From: Russula earlei
Taxonomy: Eukaryota > Basidiomycota > Agaricomycetes > Russulales > Russulaceae
Direction of reading: 5' to 3'
Assembly: GCA_025769875.1 (NCBI GenBank)
Contig: JAGFNK010000354.1
Span: 1 to 54,849 of the forward strand
DNA: 54,849 nucleotides
The notes under the pieces were generated by a model. The model did no database searches, was not told the origin of the DNA, and saw only the letters and a list, made by a program, of their open reading frames with translations. This document shows positions 21,610 to 33,236 of this stretch, piece after piece. Numbering within the stretch: position 1 is the first letter of the stretch; the number at the start of each line of letters is the position of its first letter. Both the position numbers and the translations under genes were made by a program.

Positions 21610-24600
21610 TTGCCATTTTCAGCGCACTTGGTGGAGCTTGAATTCCACCCAAATCGGCGCAGAAACCCCCTCAAACATGCGGGATGAATATCTCCCTCAA
21701 AACAGCTTCAATTCATATGAACTTCATTGTCCCTGAATCGCTTGAATGAGGGCTAGGCAGCCCCATTGTTTTCATGAGATTTGAGTGAGAATTGGTGGAG
21801 CTGGACTCAAGCCACCTCCACATGTGTATTAGATGAATTACAACTCAAAATCATGGTCTATATCTATTATTTTTCCCTCATGTTGTACCCATGGGCTGTC
21901 TTGAGGCAGCCCCATAGTGTTTTTGACTCAAGTGTTGTGGTGTGCAACGTTATTTCCAGTGCAATTGGAGTCGTGGCCAGCCACTCATCACCCCTCTCGC
22001 CTCTCGATTCTGACCATCCTTCTTGTTTTTCACAGACAGAGAGGAGTGGGTTACAAAGAGGGGTCCTATTCTGAACTCTTTCTACTACAGAGTAGCTAGG
22101 GTGTTTTTATATACAGGAGTCGTCTCCATTGCAGGTGGTGGCAGCAGGTGTGGACGAGGAGCAAAGGCGTAGGCGGTGAGCATGAGTTCATAGATAGAGA
22201 CATAGGTGGCGAGGACTCGAGAAAGAGGATGCATGGGGCGGCTTGCACGGGGGTGGGATCTGTCGTCTTGCGGCGGTGGTGGCGGGGTCGTCTCCACTGC
22301 AGGTGTCGGCAGCAGATGTGGGCGAGAGCACGCGATTGGATGGGGAGGCAATGTGGGAGGCGGCGTGCGGTGTGCTGTTGGCATCGGCGACTGCTTCTCC
22401 TGCAGTGGCGGCGGCGTGGTGGCGGCTTCTGCTCCTGTTGTGGCGTGTTGTGGCTAAGTTCATGGCCGAGGCCTTCTTGGTCTTCTGGGGTGGTACTGGT
22501 GGCGAGGGGTTGCGACGGTGCGGCGGTGCTGGTGTTGTGCGAAACTACTAAAGCGGTGGCTGTGACTGAGAAGACTGAGGCTGAGACTGAGAAGGTGGCG
22601 GCAGACTGAGCTGGTGCGACGGTGGAGGCGGACGGGGCGGAGGCGACGACTGAGGGCAACGCAGGGGCGAAGGCGGCTGTGGCTGACAAGGGCGTGGCGG
22701 TGGTGGCTTGTGAGACGGTGGTAGAGGCGGCAGCATGTGGCGCTAAGATGTCGGTGGCTGAGGCTGAGGCTATGGCGGCGGCTGACGAGACTAAGGCGGC
22801 TGGCAAGGCTAAGAGCACGGTGGTGGCGGTTGACTGATCTGAAGCTGGGGCGATGGAGACGGCTGGCAAAACTAGGGGCACAGTGGTGGCAGCTGAGACT
22901 GAGAAGGCTGAGGCTGAGGGCAGGGTGGAGATGGCGGCGGCTGGCGATGCTGGTGCTATGACGGACTGGGCTGAACTGATGAGTACGGGTGAGGCTAAGA
23001 TGGAGACTGATGCGAAGTCAGCGGCTGGCACGACTGAGGCTACTGTGGCAACGGACGAGGCGACAGACGAGACAGTGCGTAAAGAGTCATGTGGCTTATT
23101 CATCAACCATCCACCTGTCCACTCCTACTCCAGGACGACGACAGGGCGTTCTTCCCTTCCCAGAGCTGCTCACCATACCATACCTTGCTCTACCCCTCCA
23201 TTTCAACCCCCTAAACCCTCATGCGCTCGAAGCAACATGCTTCAAAACGCCGGCCTGCACCGACACATACTACTGGCCAAAGGAAGGCTGCCCAAAAAAA
23301 AAACTGGTGGAAATGAAAGTGACAGCTCAGGCACTCCCACTCGACCGAAGCGATCACAACCACGAGCTCAGGCTTCCAAGACATCCCTTCCTGCTATTGA
23401 TGAGGATGGGGAGGAAGAGTCCTATGCCTATGTAAATGCAGAAGCCTGGGAACTCACTACAGCACAAATGCACGGACCACAAGACATGCAAAATTGTCGC
23501 AAAGGCGCATGGCCTCGATGTCGACTCACCCACACAGCTATATGGCTGGCCGAAAATCGCTTACAAGAGTACATATGTGCGTATTCCTTTCGTGCCATCT
23601 CCTCTTCGTCCTCACATCATCATCATCGTCGCCACCAGCACGCCACCCTTGCCCCCATCAACCGCCGCACGCCCTCACCCTCAACGCCCCCGCCTTCACC
23701 ATGCACTGATGAGTCCCAACGCACAGCTGAAGAGCCCCGTACCACACTGCCGTCTTCGTTGCCATCAGACGGTGTTGCTACTGTACATTTTGGTATGCTT
23801 TTCTCCCCTTTTTTACTAGACTCTCATTTTGTTAGTCAGAGATCTGCACGCCACCTATGCATCCATTTCCCAGCCTGCCGCCATCTTCCCTCTCCCTTTC
23901 TACTTCTACGCACCCTCGCTCCTCTCCCTCGCATCTGCCATCCAAGTTCTCCAATCGTCCCACCCACAATCGCGTTCGGCAGCGCCATCAGCGCCCAAGC
24001 AACCACCCCCCAGCACTCTCCCTATCCCCCCTCCAGCCTCTCCTTTGCATCGTCTCCCCCTCCTCGCGTCGCGACTCGACCACACCCCTCATCACCACAC
24101 CTGGCCTCGGCCATCCTTCACAAATTGCCACACGCCACTACCACAGCCGCTGGAGACCACGACTCGATACCTTGCATCATCCAGCTTCGGTCCCCTTCTC
24201 ACGTCTAGATTTCCTTTCATATGACTGTCTTTTGTGCTTTTCCTGTCCCTTAGCCTTAGTTCTAACCTGTATCTGCTACCATCTTGAATAAAGTTGCCCT
24301 GTTGTTCCCTTATCATCTGTGTGAACCTGAGTGCAGTCGAATGAACAAACGCGTTCTCGCGTTCCCACTAGGTGCTCCTCCTCTTTGGAGCTTCAGTCTT
24401 ATGAAGTCATTCTGCATTCTTGGACACACTTCACCGCCCCATGGGCTCAGGTGTGCACTTCCTGGGGGGGCTCCTTCCCAGCACACGACCGTGCTACTGT
24501 CACACGATATGAGGGAAACGACATTGCACACCACAATGCTTGAGTCAAAAACACTATGGGGCTGCCTCAAGACAGCCCATGGGTACAACATGAGGGAAAA

Positions 24601-24862
24601 ATAATAGATATAGACCATAATGTTGAGTTGTAATTCATCTAATACACATGTGGAGGTGGCTTGAGTCCAGCTCCACCAATTCTCACTCAAATCTCATGAA
24701 AACAATGGGGCTGCTTAGCCCTCATTCAGGCGATTCAGGGACAATAAATTACATATGAATTGAAGCTGTTTTGAGGGAGATATTCATCCCACACGTTTGA
24801 GAGGGTTTTCTGCGCCGATCTGGGTGGAATTCAAACTCCGCCAAGTGCACTGAAAATGGCAA
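21610..24862 (+). mobile_element. DNA transposon T, copy 2, in element B's 3' ORF
   Basis: 3253 bp, same orientation and roughly 95% identical to T1 by eye. It has the same TTGCC ends, long inverted repeats (about 21610-21950 and 24524-24862) and TA on both sides (21608-21609, 24863-24864). Removing it and one TA restores an open frame across B's 3' ORF (..HTIF then NIAAREQ..). The A10 tract at about 23294-23303 breaks the ORF seen in T1 but fuses an upstream Ala-rich frame to it (22853-24208). No transposase recognised. Confidence 0.88.
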
Positions 24863-24864
24863 TA

Positions 24865-26231
24865 ACATAGCCGCCAGGGAACAACTGTTTTCTGGAATTC
24901 TTTCCCCTGGTGACTTCCGCAGCTTTCAACTTCTTATGATGGACCCCCGTTTTTCAGAGTTTCATTTGTCCATACGAAGAGCAGTGCTTACTGATTTGGT
25001 ATGGAATCACATTACATGGTCAGCTTCTATAAATACTCCCACTCCTTCTGAGTGGTCAGCCTGGCATCATGAACATGCTACTTCCGCTTACAATACCCCC
25101 ATGTCGTCTCCTACCTCGTCCCCCTTACCTGTTCTCACCCCCTCCCCCACCATTAAACAAGAACCCCTCTCACCCGAAGTCATCCAACACATCATCAACC
25201 AGCGCACCCTCATTGTCCCAGAAGAAACCGAACTCCAGGACCTCACCGCCACCCTCAACCCGCTCGCCATCCGCGAAGGAACCCCTTCACCCACCCCGAC
25301 TGAAGCAGACCCCACTCACCCTGGCCCCCCTTGGTTTGTTTACGAACCTTACACACATGTTCCCCCTTTCTACATTCACATTAATGGACGAAAATGCCTT
25401 TTGCCATACTTACACGTCGCCCTATATAACGACGAACCCATGCTTCTAAGAACTATGGGACGAGGGGAACCCACATATGGGGAAAAGCTCATCGCCTGAC
25501 CTGTGGTCTCTGCCCCCCATCCTTCCGTGACCACCTCTGATCTCCACCTCTTAATTGAGGACCATCCTTTTCACTTTGACGCCGCCCAAGCCCTTGAAAA
25601 CCTTCATGACCCTGGTGCTCTTGCTGATGTCTACCGTCTCCGCACTGCCTCCTTTCAGTTAAAAGTCTTGGAGGGCAAGCGTGCCTCTATCCAAGTGGCC
25701 TTGAGCATCCTTCAAGGACAACTTGCTGATCGACTTCGCGAGATACAGGCCCACACCAAAGAAACCGCTGCCATCCGCAGTCGCCTTCGGGCCAACAATA
25801 CTTCCGTCCGAGTTCGTCACCAGCTTGACAACCTGATGTCCGATGGGGGTCTCACCCGCGATACTGGACCTTACTACTCACTGGCAGGGAGCTACGACAA
25901 AATTGAGGAATCAAAAGAACCACCCACTTCTTCTCCTCCACTACCCACTCACCCTCCCCTCTCCCTGACCCCTCCCCTCAAATACCTCCCTTGTGTTGTT
26001 GACCAGTCTCAGAACGACGCCCCTATGGGCTCACCCTCCCACTTCCCTCAGATGTATTCCAATGATGCTAGTACTTCCCAACACCCCTCTTACCCCCGCA
26101 CATATGACCAAGGCGCAGCGACACCAACTCCAAAAGTGACAACACGTCTGCAAACATTGCAGCACCAGAGGGCATTGGAACAAGGATTGCAACAGACCCC
26201 ACACCAATTGTAGCAGACAGGTGGATTGCAT
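24865..26231 (+). pseudogene. Element B 3' accessory ORF (disordered N-term, helical middle, zinc knuckle)
   Basis: With T2 removed, the frame from ATG 21423 continues here. N-terminal Pro/Ser/Thr-rich region (about 25080-25340), a block with YNDEPMLL..GRGEP.YGEKL, a TGA at 25497, then SAPHPSVTTSDLH and a helical region with Leu/Glu/Arg spacing (about 25560-25800). A frame shift near 26130 puts the knuckle (26149-26211) in the next frame. Homologues: the relic at 4051-4902 and element A's ORF. It occupies the env position but I see no signal peptide or membrane segment. Function unknown; nucleic-acid binding is inferred from the knuckle. Confidence 0.75.
26149..26211 (+). other. Extended zinc knuckle, element B 3' ORF
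   Basis: Pattern C-x2-C-x4-H-x4-C-x2-P-H-x2-C in the frame starting at 26149. All ligand residues are present although the main ORF has slipped out of this frame. Confidence 0.7.
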
Positions 26232-26373
26232 CCTCAGAAGGACCCATCGGAGCTACAGAGGTTTCTGTCCTAGGGCAATGGGACCTCAGAGCGCGTGGCC
26301 AGAAGTCGAAGGCGATGAACTCCGCGAGTCAGGCCCTGAGACCAATTAGTTCGGAGAACTAAATGTGAGGGGG

Positions 26374-26865
26374 TGTCACAAGAACCGGCTCTTCGGACCG
26401 GACCGGCAACCGGACAAGCCTACCCGGACAGACCTTACGATTCCCGCGTGTTTCATGACTCACTTAGCCTCGCACATACCAGCACCTTCCAGCGTGTTCT
26501 AGTCTCGATTGCCTCACCATTACCTTGTGTCTACTATTTGATATAGTATACATTGTCTATATAAACCTGCCTGTAAGAGAGAACAAGCTCTAAGCTTGTT
26601 CTCCTGTGAAATATCACTGGATTTCGAACTTCAGGACTTGTAGGCTAGCAAGACATCAAGCACTTCATCTGAAACTTCTCCTGCTCATAAGCCTTCTTAA
26701 CGCGAAGACTTATTCGCAGTTTCCCCTCTCCGCGGAACATATTTGCCTCGGCATGACGTCTCCGAAATCCCTGAAATTCGCGAAGACTTAGTGTCTCGCT
26801 CGACTCGCTACGCTCGTCTCGCGCATGAACTGATTTGTCAGCGACACCGCCCCCAGTCGGTGACA
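26374..26865 (+). repeat. 5' LTR of element D
   Basis: 492 bp, TGTCA...TGACA. TATATAAA at 26559-26566. About 26581-26603 folds on itself (gagaacaagct / agcttgttctc), and aagcttgttct at 26592-26602 is the predicted RNA start. It differs from the 3' LTR at roughly 15 sites by eye. Confidence 0.92.
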
Positions 26866-26867
26866 TT

Positions 26868-26878
26868 AGAACAAGCTT
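26868..26878 (+). promoter_or_regulatory. Self-primer binding site of element D
   Basis: agaacaagctt, two bases after the LTR, is exactly complementary to aagcttgttct at 26592-26602 in the LTR. Confidence 0.65.
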
Positions 26879-26938
26879 CCCTCCGAACCCTCGACCCCAA
26901 ACCACGTGCTCACAGAAATATATCGATTTCCTGTCAAC

Positions 26939-28606
26939 ATGACCTCGATGGCTAGAGACTGGAGATACAAAGGCCTAGGAAAGCCTTCTGAACAAGGATT
27001 GGCAAAACTTAGACTCCCATTCAGGATACCCCTGGATACCGACATTGCTCTAGTTCCAGAACAATTCAGAAAGAACACCTTATTCTTACAACTTGGAACG
27101 GACTCTACTCCCTGGACTGGGTTCTTTGCACCCTACAAACAAGCAAAAGTAGCCCTTGCAACACTCTATGGAGTGTGGTTCGAAATCGAACAGCGCGAAG
27201 ATTACTTCACGGCCGTGTGCGTCGCACGTCCAATTTTCGAACTGACATTTGATCCTCTCCCAGGACTAGACATGGAAGCACTGGTTGCCTCAGGAACACC
27301 AGTACCACACTCCCGAGCTCCAACCCCGGCACCTGCAGAAACCATGGAACAAGAACCCCCCACGACAACTCAAGTCCACGTCACTGACGATGAACCGGAT
27401 GCACCCATTCCCCAGCAACTCGCGTCGTCCGGCATGACGCGAGCCTTCCCCCGACCCAGTCAATTCCAAGGCTTCGGAGGACGCGAAAGACAACCCCCGA
27501 GCCCCGATCCTGACAACTACGACACGAACACTAACTACGGCCGCGGCGCACACCCTTCCAACAACGGAAAACTCGAAGGCATTCCTCCGAAAGCCTTCAA
27601 TGGCAACAGAGCCCGCACCCACATCTTCCTAACCGCCTTCCACAGATTTATGACTTTAAATCACAACAGCAGAATCGCGCGCAACCCCATCAAGAAATGC
27701 GCGTACTTTTTATCACTTCTCGAAGGACTGGACGTTGAAGGTTGGGTCGAAACCATGGATGAATGGCTGCAAGAAGTCATTGACGACCCCGAAGAACTCC
27801 CCTTTGGTCTCAATCCCTGGCAAGCCATGCAACAAAAATTCAAACACGCATTCGTCGACTACGCGGAACGCGAACGCGCGCAAGACCAACTCCGGGAATT
27901 GAAAATGAAGGACAATAACCTAGATGGCTATATTTCAGCCTTCCAGGTTCTTGCGAAACGCGCGGGACTCTTCACGAACGACCCGACCGTCATGCGTTTA
28001 TTCGCATGCGGTCTTCCTAAACCATTGGTTGAAGCTTGCATCAATTTCGAAGATCCAACCTCCTTCAACAATTGGATCAGCGCAGCACAAAAACAACACC
28101 ACGTCTGGATGCGCCGACGAGCAGTCCTAACCGACCATGCCAATACGCACAACAGAAACACCAACTCGAACGCCAACCGCCCTTGGGCTCGCCTTTCGAA
28201 CTGGGGCACACACGGCAGTACCACCAACAATGCCACCATGCCGCGCGCACGTCTCCCACCACATGACCCAAACGCGATGGACACCAGCGCAGGCGCTGCC
28301 CGCAAAGCAATCACCGAAGCCGAAAAGCAAAAACACCGAGAAGAAGGAAGATGCTTCCACTGCTCCCTTCGAGGACACCTAGCTCGCGACTGTCCCATGA
28401 AACCGAAACGCGAAACGACTCGCATACGCACCGCCGACACGACCAACATCACATCCAAATCTCCCACTGTGCAGGTGATCGAAGAAAATGCTACCGATAA
28501 ACTCGCGAAAGCAGCAAAGGCACTTTCTCTGGTAGAAAGGGAGGCCTTCATTAAGGCCCTGATGGGAGATGATGAAGATAAAGAGGAGGATTTTTTGGAT
28601 GCTTGA
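26939..28606 (+). CDS. Element D Gag (intact, about 555 aa)
   Basis: First ATG after the LTR (the frame is open a little further up, from 26906). The N-terminal third is conserved with the fragment at 1-292. An acidic/Pro-rich linker follows, then a capsid-like region (about 27560-28100: KLEGIPPKAFNG, FLTAFHRFM, GWVETMDEWL, FKHAFVDYAERERAQDQL). The knuckle CFHCSLRGHLARDC is at 28351-28392. The C-terminus ends EEDFLDA with the frameshift site inside. It would assemble the particle and bind element RNA. The only complete large retroelement protein in the window. Confidence 0.88.
   Translation: MTSMARDWRYKGLGKPSEQGLAKLRLPFRIPLDTDIALVPEQFRKNTLFLQLGTDSTPWTGFFAPYKQAKVALATLYGVWFEIEQREDYFTAVCVARPIFELTFDPLPGLDMEALVASGTPVPHSRAPTPAPAETMEQEPPTTTQVHVTDDEPDAPIPQQLASSGMTRAFPRPSQFQGFGGRERQPPSPDPDNYDTNTNYGRGAHPSNNGKLEGIPPKAFNGNRARTHIFLTAFHRFMTLNHNSRIARNPIKKCAYFLSLLEGLDVEGWVETMDEWLQEVIDDPEELPFGLNPWQAMQQKFKHAFVDYAERERAQDQLRELKMKDNNLDGYISAFQVLAKRAGLFTNDPTVMRLFACGLPKPLVEACINFEDPTSFNNWISAAQKQHHVWMRRRAVLTDHANTHNRNTNSNANRPWARLSNWGTHGSTTNNATMPRARLPPHDPNAMDTSAGAARKAITEAEKQKHREEGRCFHCSLRGHLARDCPMKPKRETTRIRTADTTNITSKSPTVQVIEENATDKLAKAAKALSLVEREAFIKALMGDDEDKEEDFLDA
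28588..28594 (+). promoter_or_regulatory. -1 ribosomal frameshift heptamer, element D
   Basis: G GAT TTT in the Gag frame, overlapped by a second candidate, T TTT TTG (28591-28597). The -1 frame is open from here into the protease. The Gag stop follows at 28604. Confidence 0.65.
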
Positions 28607-31600
28607 GCATAACGGCAATTGCTCGAGCTTTAGGTATCGATTCCATGTACAAAACTCAAAGAAAGTCAATATCAGTGATGACTACTATTTACATTGGATC
28701 GAACAAAGCCGAAAAGAAAGCTCTGATAGACAGCAGAGCCACTGAATGCTTTATATCACCCAAACTGACGGAAGAACTACACCTACAAACACGAAAAATA
28801 ACCCCAGCCAGGAATGTCAAGAACGTTGATGGAACGCTCAATCGCTCAGGAAAGGTCACCCAAGCTGTCCAACTAGAACTGAAGTTACTAGGACAAAAAC
28901 ATACACATCAATTCCTAGTCGCAGATATAGGTCAAGATGATATTATCTTGGGATATCCATTCCTAGAATCGACCAACCCAAGAATAAATTGGTCCAAAGG
29001 GACCGTTATGGGAAGGGTCACTCTCAAAGGAAACCAAGAGACTCCAGCATGGATCAAAACATTAACGGACTGGGAAGAAGGAGATGAACTATGGCTCCAA
29101 ACTCAAATACGAAAAACCACCATAGCGCAACAACTGGCAGAATCACAGATCACGGATAAACCAAAAACCTGGCAGGAAATAGTTCCTCACCAATACCACC
29201 AATACGGACCAGTATTCATGGAACAAGAGTCAGAAAGATTTCCAGGACCAAGAAAATGGGATCACGCCATTGATCTAAAACCAGACACCCTGACAACAAT
29301 CAACTGCAGAGTATATCCCCTTTCACCCAAGGAAAAAGAGGAACAAGGAAAATTTCTTGAACAAAATCTACGACTTAAATGAATAAGGAGATCCAACTCA
29401 CCCTACGCCAGTGGATTCTTTCTCATAAAAAAGAAAGACGGTAAATTTCGACCAGTGCAAGACTATAGAAATTTAAACAAGTGGACAATACCAAACGTAT
29501 ATCCCCTCCCCCTGATCCCAGAACTTATCCACGCTTTAGCAGGAAAGGAACTTTTCACTAAATTTGACGTTAGATGGGGCTACAACAACATTCGGATCAA
29601 GGAAGGAGACGAATGGAAAGCAGCCTTCAAAACTAGCGATGGGCTATTCGAACCTACAGTAATGTTCTTTGGACTGACCAACTCCCCGGCTACCTTTCAG
29701 ACTATGATGGACGACATTTTTCAAGAAGAACTCGCACAAGGATGGTTAAAAATCTATATGGACGACATTATCATCGCTACACAAAACGATGAAATAGAAC
29801 ATACACTCAAAGTCAACCATATACTGTCTAAGTTGAAACAACACGATCTCTATCTCAAACCGGAAAAATGTCAATTCCACAAGAAAAAGGTAGAATATCT
29901 TGGAGTAATTATAGGAGAAGGAAAAATAACCATGGACCCTGTCAAAGTCAAAGGAATTAAAGACTGGCCAACCCCGTCAACACTAAAAGAAGTCAGAAGT
30001 TTCCTAGGATTCTGTAACTTTTATCGAAATTTTATACCCAACTTTTCCATAAAAGCAAGGCCGCTAAATGACTTAACAAAGAAGAACAAGCAATGGGAAT
30101 GGACAACAAGGGAAGACCAAGCCTTTCAAATCCTAAAAGAAACTTGCGTATCCTATCCAGTACTTCGCACTCCAGACTGGACGAAACAATTCATTCTAGA
30201 CACGGACGCGTCAGGATTCGCTATAGGAGCAGTCATATCCCAAGAATATGAAGACGGTTTACACCCAATTGCATACTATTCCAGGACATTGCTAGATGCG
30301 GAAAGAAACTACGATGCTCACGACAAAGAACTAGCAGCAGTAATCTTTGGACTAAAAAGTGGATGACCATTCTTCCTAGGAGCCGACAAACCGGTCAGAA
30401 TAAGAACAGACCACAAAAACCTTACTTACTTCAAAGAACCACAGAAACTAACAGGACGACAAGCCAGATGGATGCAATACATGCAAGACTTCAACTTTAC
30501 CATGGAACATGTCCCAGGACACACACACACTATTGCCGACACGCTCTCTCATCGCAAAGACCTTAACAAGGGGGTAGGAGAACAAAAGACCACTTTATTA
30601 CCACCTGAAACCTTCGCAAGAAAAACCTACCTACCAGACAAACCTGACAAACGATGAGAGATCCTAAGACAATTCCACGATACCCCCTTCGCAGGACACC
30701 CAGGAATAGCCAACACCTGGGATTTAGTCAAACAACATTACGAAGGACCTAGACTACGACAATTCATGGAACAATACGTCAAAGGTTGCGCCAAATGCCA
30801 AGAGTCTAAAACCAATATACCCAGAAAGAAAGCCACGACTTTCCACTCGACACACACGTTGAACAAGGTCCCCTTTCAATATGTATCAATGGACCTCATC
30901 ACCGACCTGCCCAAATCAGAAGGATTTGACAGCGTCCTTACCTATAGTCGACCAAGGATGCTCCAAAGCAACAAAATTCATCCCTTGCAACAAAACGATC
31001 GATGGAACAGGCGTTGCACACAAGTATCTGAAACACCTCGTGCCCTGGTTCGGCGTTCCCAAAAGAATCATCTCCGACAGAGACCCTCGATTCGCATCAA
31101 ACTTCTCTAAAGCCTTATGTAAAAACCTAGGCATCAAACAAAACATGTCCACCGCGTTCCACCCCCAAACCGACAGACAACAGAAAGGATGAACGCATGG
31201 CTAGAACAATACCTAAGACCCTGGACCACGACTCACCCACATTCCTGGGCAAAAATGCTCCCTTTAGCAGAATACGCACACAACTCTTGGAAACACGAGA
31301 CATTACGAAAGTCACCACATGAACTCCTCATGGGATTCAAACCCCAGATCAACATCAATCTAGAAGACAACAACATGCCCTCGTCCACCAACCGCCTAAA
31401 ACAACTAGAAGAAGCAAGACAAGACGCCCAACAACTCCTTGAACGTAAACAACAACCCCTGAAACCCGACATCAAAGAAATGGAAGAAGGAACCCTCGTA
31501 TGGCTAGAAGCAAAAAACCTCAAAACACGAGGAACACACAAGTTGATGCCTAAGAGATACGGCCCATTTCCTATCACAAAAAGAATTTCCAAAGTCGCAT

Positions 31601-31914
31601 ATCAATTACAACTTCCACCGTCAATGAAGATACACAACGTCTTCCACGTCAACTACTCCTCCCTTATAAGGAGACAGAAGAATATGGCACGCCGTTTACA
31701 CGACCTCCACCAACCATTGAAAACGAGGAAGAATATGAAATCGAGGCGATTCTAGACACAAGAAGATTTGGACGAACACGTAAACTTCAATACCCCGTAC
31801 ACTGGAAAGGATACCCCACGTCAGATGATTCATGGGTCAACCATCACGACCTCAACGCCCCAAAACTCCTAACGGAATATTACTCTGCTTCGGCTGGACG
31901 ACCCCAGATATAAA
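28588..31914 (+). pseudogene. Element D Pol: protease, RT, RNase H, integrase, chromodomain
   Basis: The -1 frame after Gag. Protease at about 28720, but the catalytic motif reads DSR instead of DSG (28729-28737). RT at 29280-29900 with YMDD at 29755-29766. RNase H at about 30190-30550 (DTDAS, KELAAV, RTDHKN). Integrase zinc domain at about 30670-30800 (FHDTPFAGHPG, CAKCQ) and core (DLITDLP, ISDRDPRF). Chromodomain at about 31733-31890 (EYEIEAI, YPVHWKGY, DSWVNH), stop TAA 31912-31914. Damage: TGA at 29380, 30364 and 30655, shifts near 30945, 31180 and 31665. Confidence 0.87.
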
Positions 31915-31968
31915 AACACCGCCTACAAACAACTACCCCTCACCGCTCTACCCCCCAACACAACAAAC

Positions 31969-33217
31969 ATGTCTTCTACCCAGAACTCCCCCACTGCCTC
32001 CACTGCTACCCTCGTACCTACTCCACCTTACTCCCCTGCACTCATCCACTTGCCACTGTCCAGAGAACCATCCCCCTCGACGGCGGCGACCATTAACACC
32101 AGAATACTCATCCGACGTGCAGCACAACATGCTGCGATGATCGTACAGGCACGCAAACTGTGGGAAGACGATTCCCTCACCACCATACTGAGGGCCTTCG
32201 GTAATCAATCCCCTACTCGAGGAGTCAACTCGCCCATCAGGACCCGCAGCCCCTCTTATCATGTCCACTCCCCCTCACCTGACCCTATTCCCATTCCCCC
32301 TCGTACCACCACACCTACTGACCAAGGAATCGAAAACATCATTCTACTCGACAAAAATTTCGCCCCCAACAGATCACGAAAGAACTCCTCCCCCTATCTA
32401 CGAACCACCCACCAATCACGCTCAGCTTACAGAACTAGAGGAACTCGGAGAAGGCTGGGAAGAAGGAGATCTTGGACTAGACCTACTAATCCCAGACCCG
32501 GGCAATGAAGACGACACACTCCCCCCTCGCTTCGTTCTCCCCGACCTAACACATGGCTTCCCTTCCCTACTAGCCACCTACGGTCCTGGATGTCCCACTC
32601 ATCGCATTCCCATTCGAGCTCGAGCTGACCCTTACCCTCGCCCCCTCCTTACTCAAAAAGATGCCTTCCTATTCAAAGAAGGCCTCAGACACACTAAAGC
32701 CATAGATGAGGCACTTAGGTTCGAACAGGACCTATCCCTGGAAGCAGAAGTGCGGCGATATCGATTCGCCATAAAGAAAGTACGACAGATGGCAAACAGT
32801 CTCATTACTGCTCGCGAAAGATACCACGACATGGTATGGGAAGTAAGGGACTCGGAGATTAAACTCGCCAGGGCTAACGCCAAAATTCGTCTCGAACCAC
32901 GGGTCTTGTTTGGAACTATGCCTCAGCTTACTGACCAAGAGCATAAAGACGCTAAAGAAGCCCTACTAGACCCATGGTATCAATTCCTCCCTCGATTTTT
33001 GGACAAGTGCGCCTGGTGTCACGACGGAGGACACGATACGTTCGAGTGCCCCAAAATCGCCATCTGTACCCTCTGCAATTGTCACGGACACATAGCTGAT
33101 CGTTGCAGGAACCCACATCGACGATGCAAAACCGATAAAATATGCCGAGTCCCTCGTGACCAACTCCACTTCCACACTCATCGCTGTCAATCGACTATAC
33201 TCCCTTATGCCGCTTAG
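31969..33217 (+). pseudogene. Element D 3' accessory ORF with two zinc knuckles
   Basis: A separate ATG 55 bp after the chromodomain stop (MSSTQNSP..., compare B's MSSINLDP...). The N-terminal half is Pro/Ser/Thr-rich in one frame (31969 to about 32340). From about 32300 the frame at 32261-33217 carries on to the end, so one shift separates them. The middle (32650-32940) is helical and charged. Two C-terminal knuckles: CAWCHDGGHDTFEC at 33008-33049 and the extended form at 33065-33127. No membrane or signal segment. Function unknown. The order disordered-helical-knuckle equals that in A and B. Confidence 0.75.
33065..33127 (+). other. Extended zinc knuckle, element D 3' ORF
   Basis: C-x2-C-x4-H-x4-C-x2-P-H-x2-C, the same pattern and 21-residue length as in A and B, preceded by an ordinary CCHC knuckle. 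Confidence 0.75.
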
Positions 33218-33221
33218 GACC

Positions 33222-33236
33222 TTAACAAGGGGGTGA
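33222..33236 (+). other. Polypurine tract of element D
   Basis: aacaagggggtga sits directly before the 3' LTR, the usual plus-strand primer position. Confidence 0.6.
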
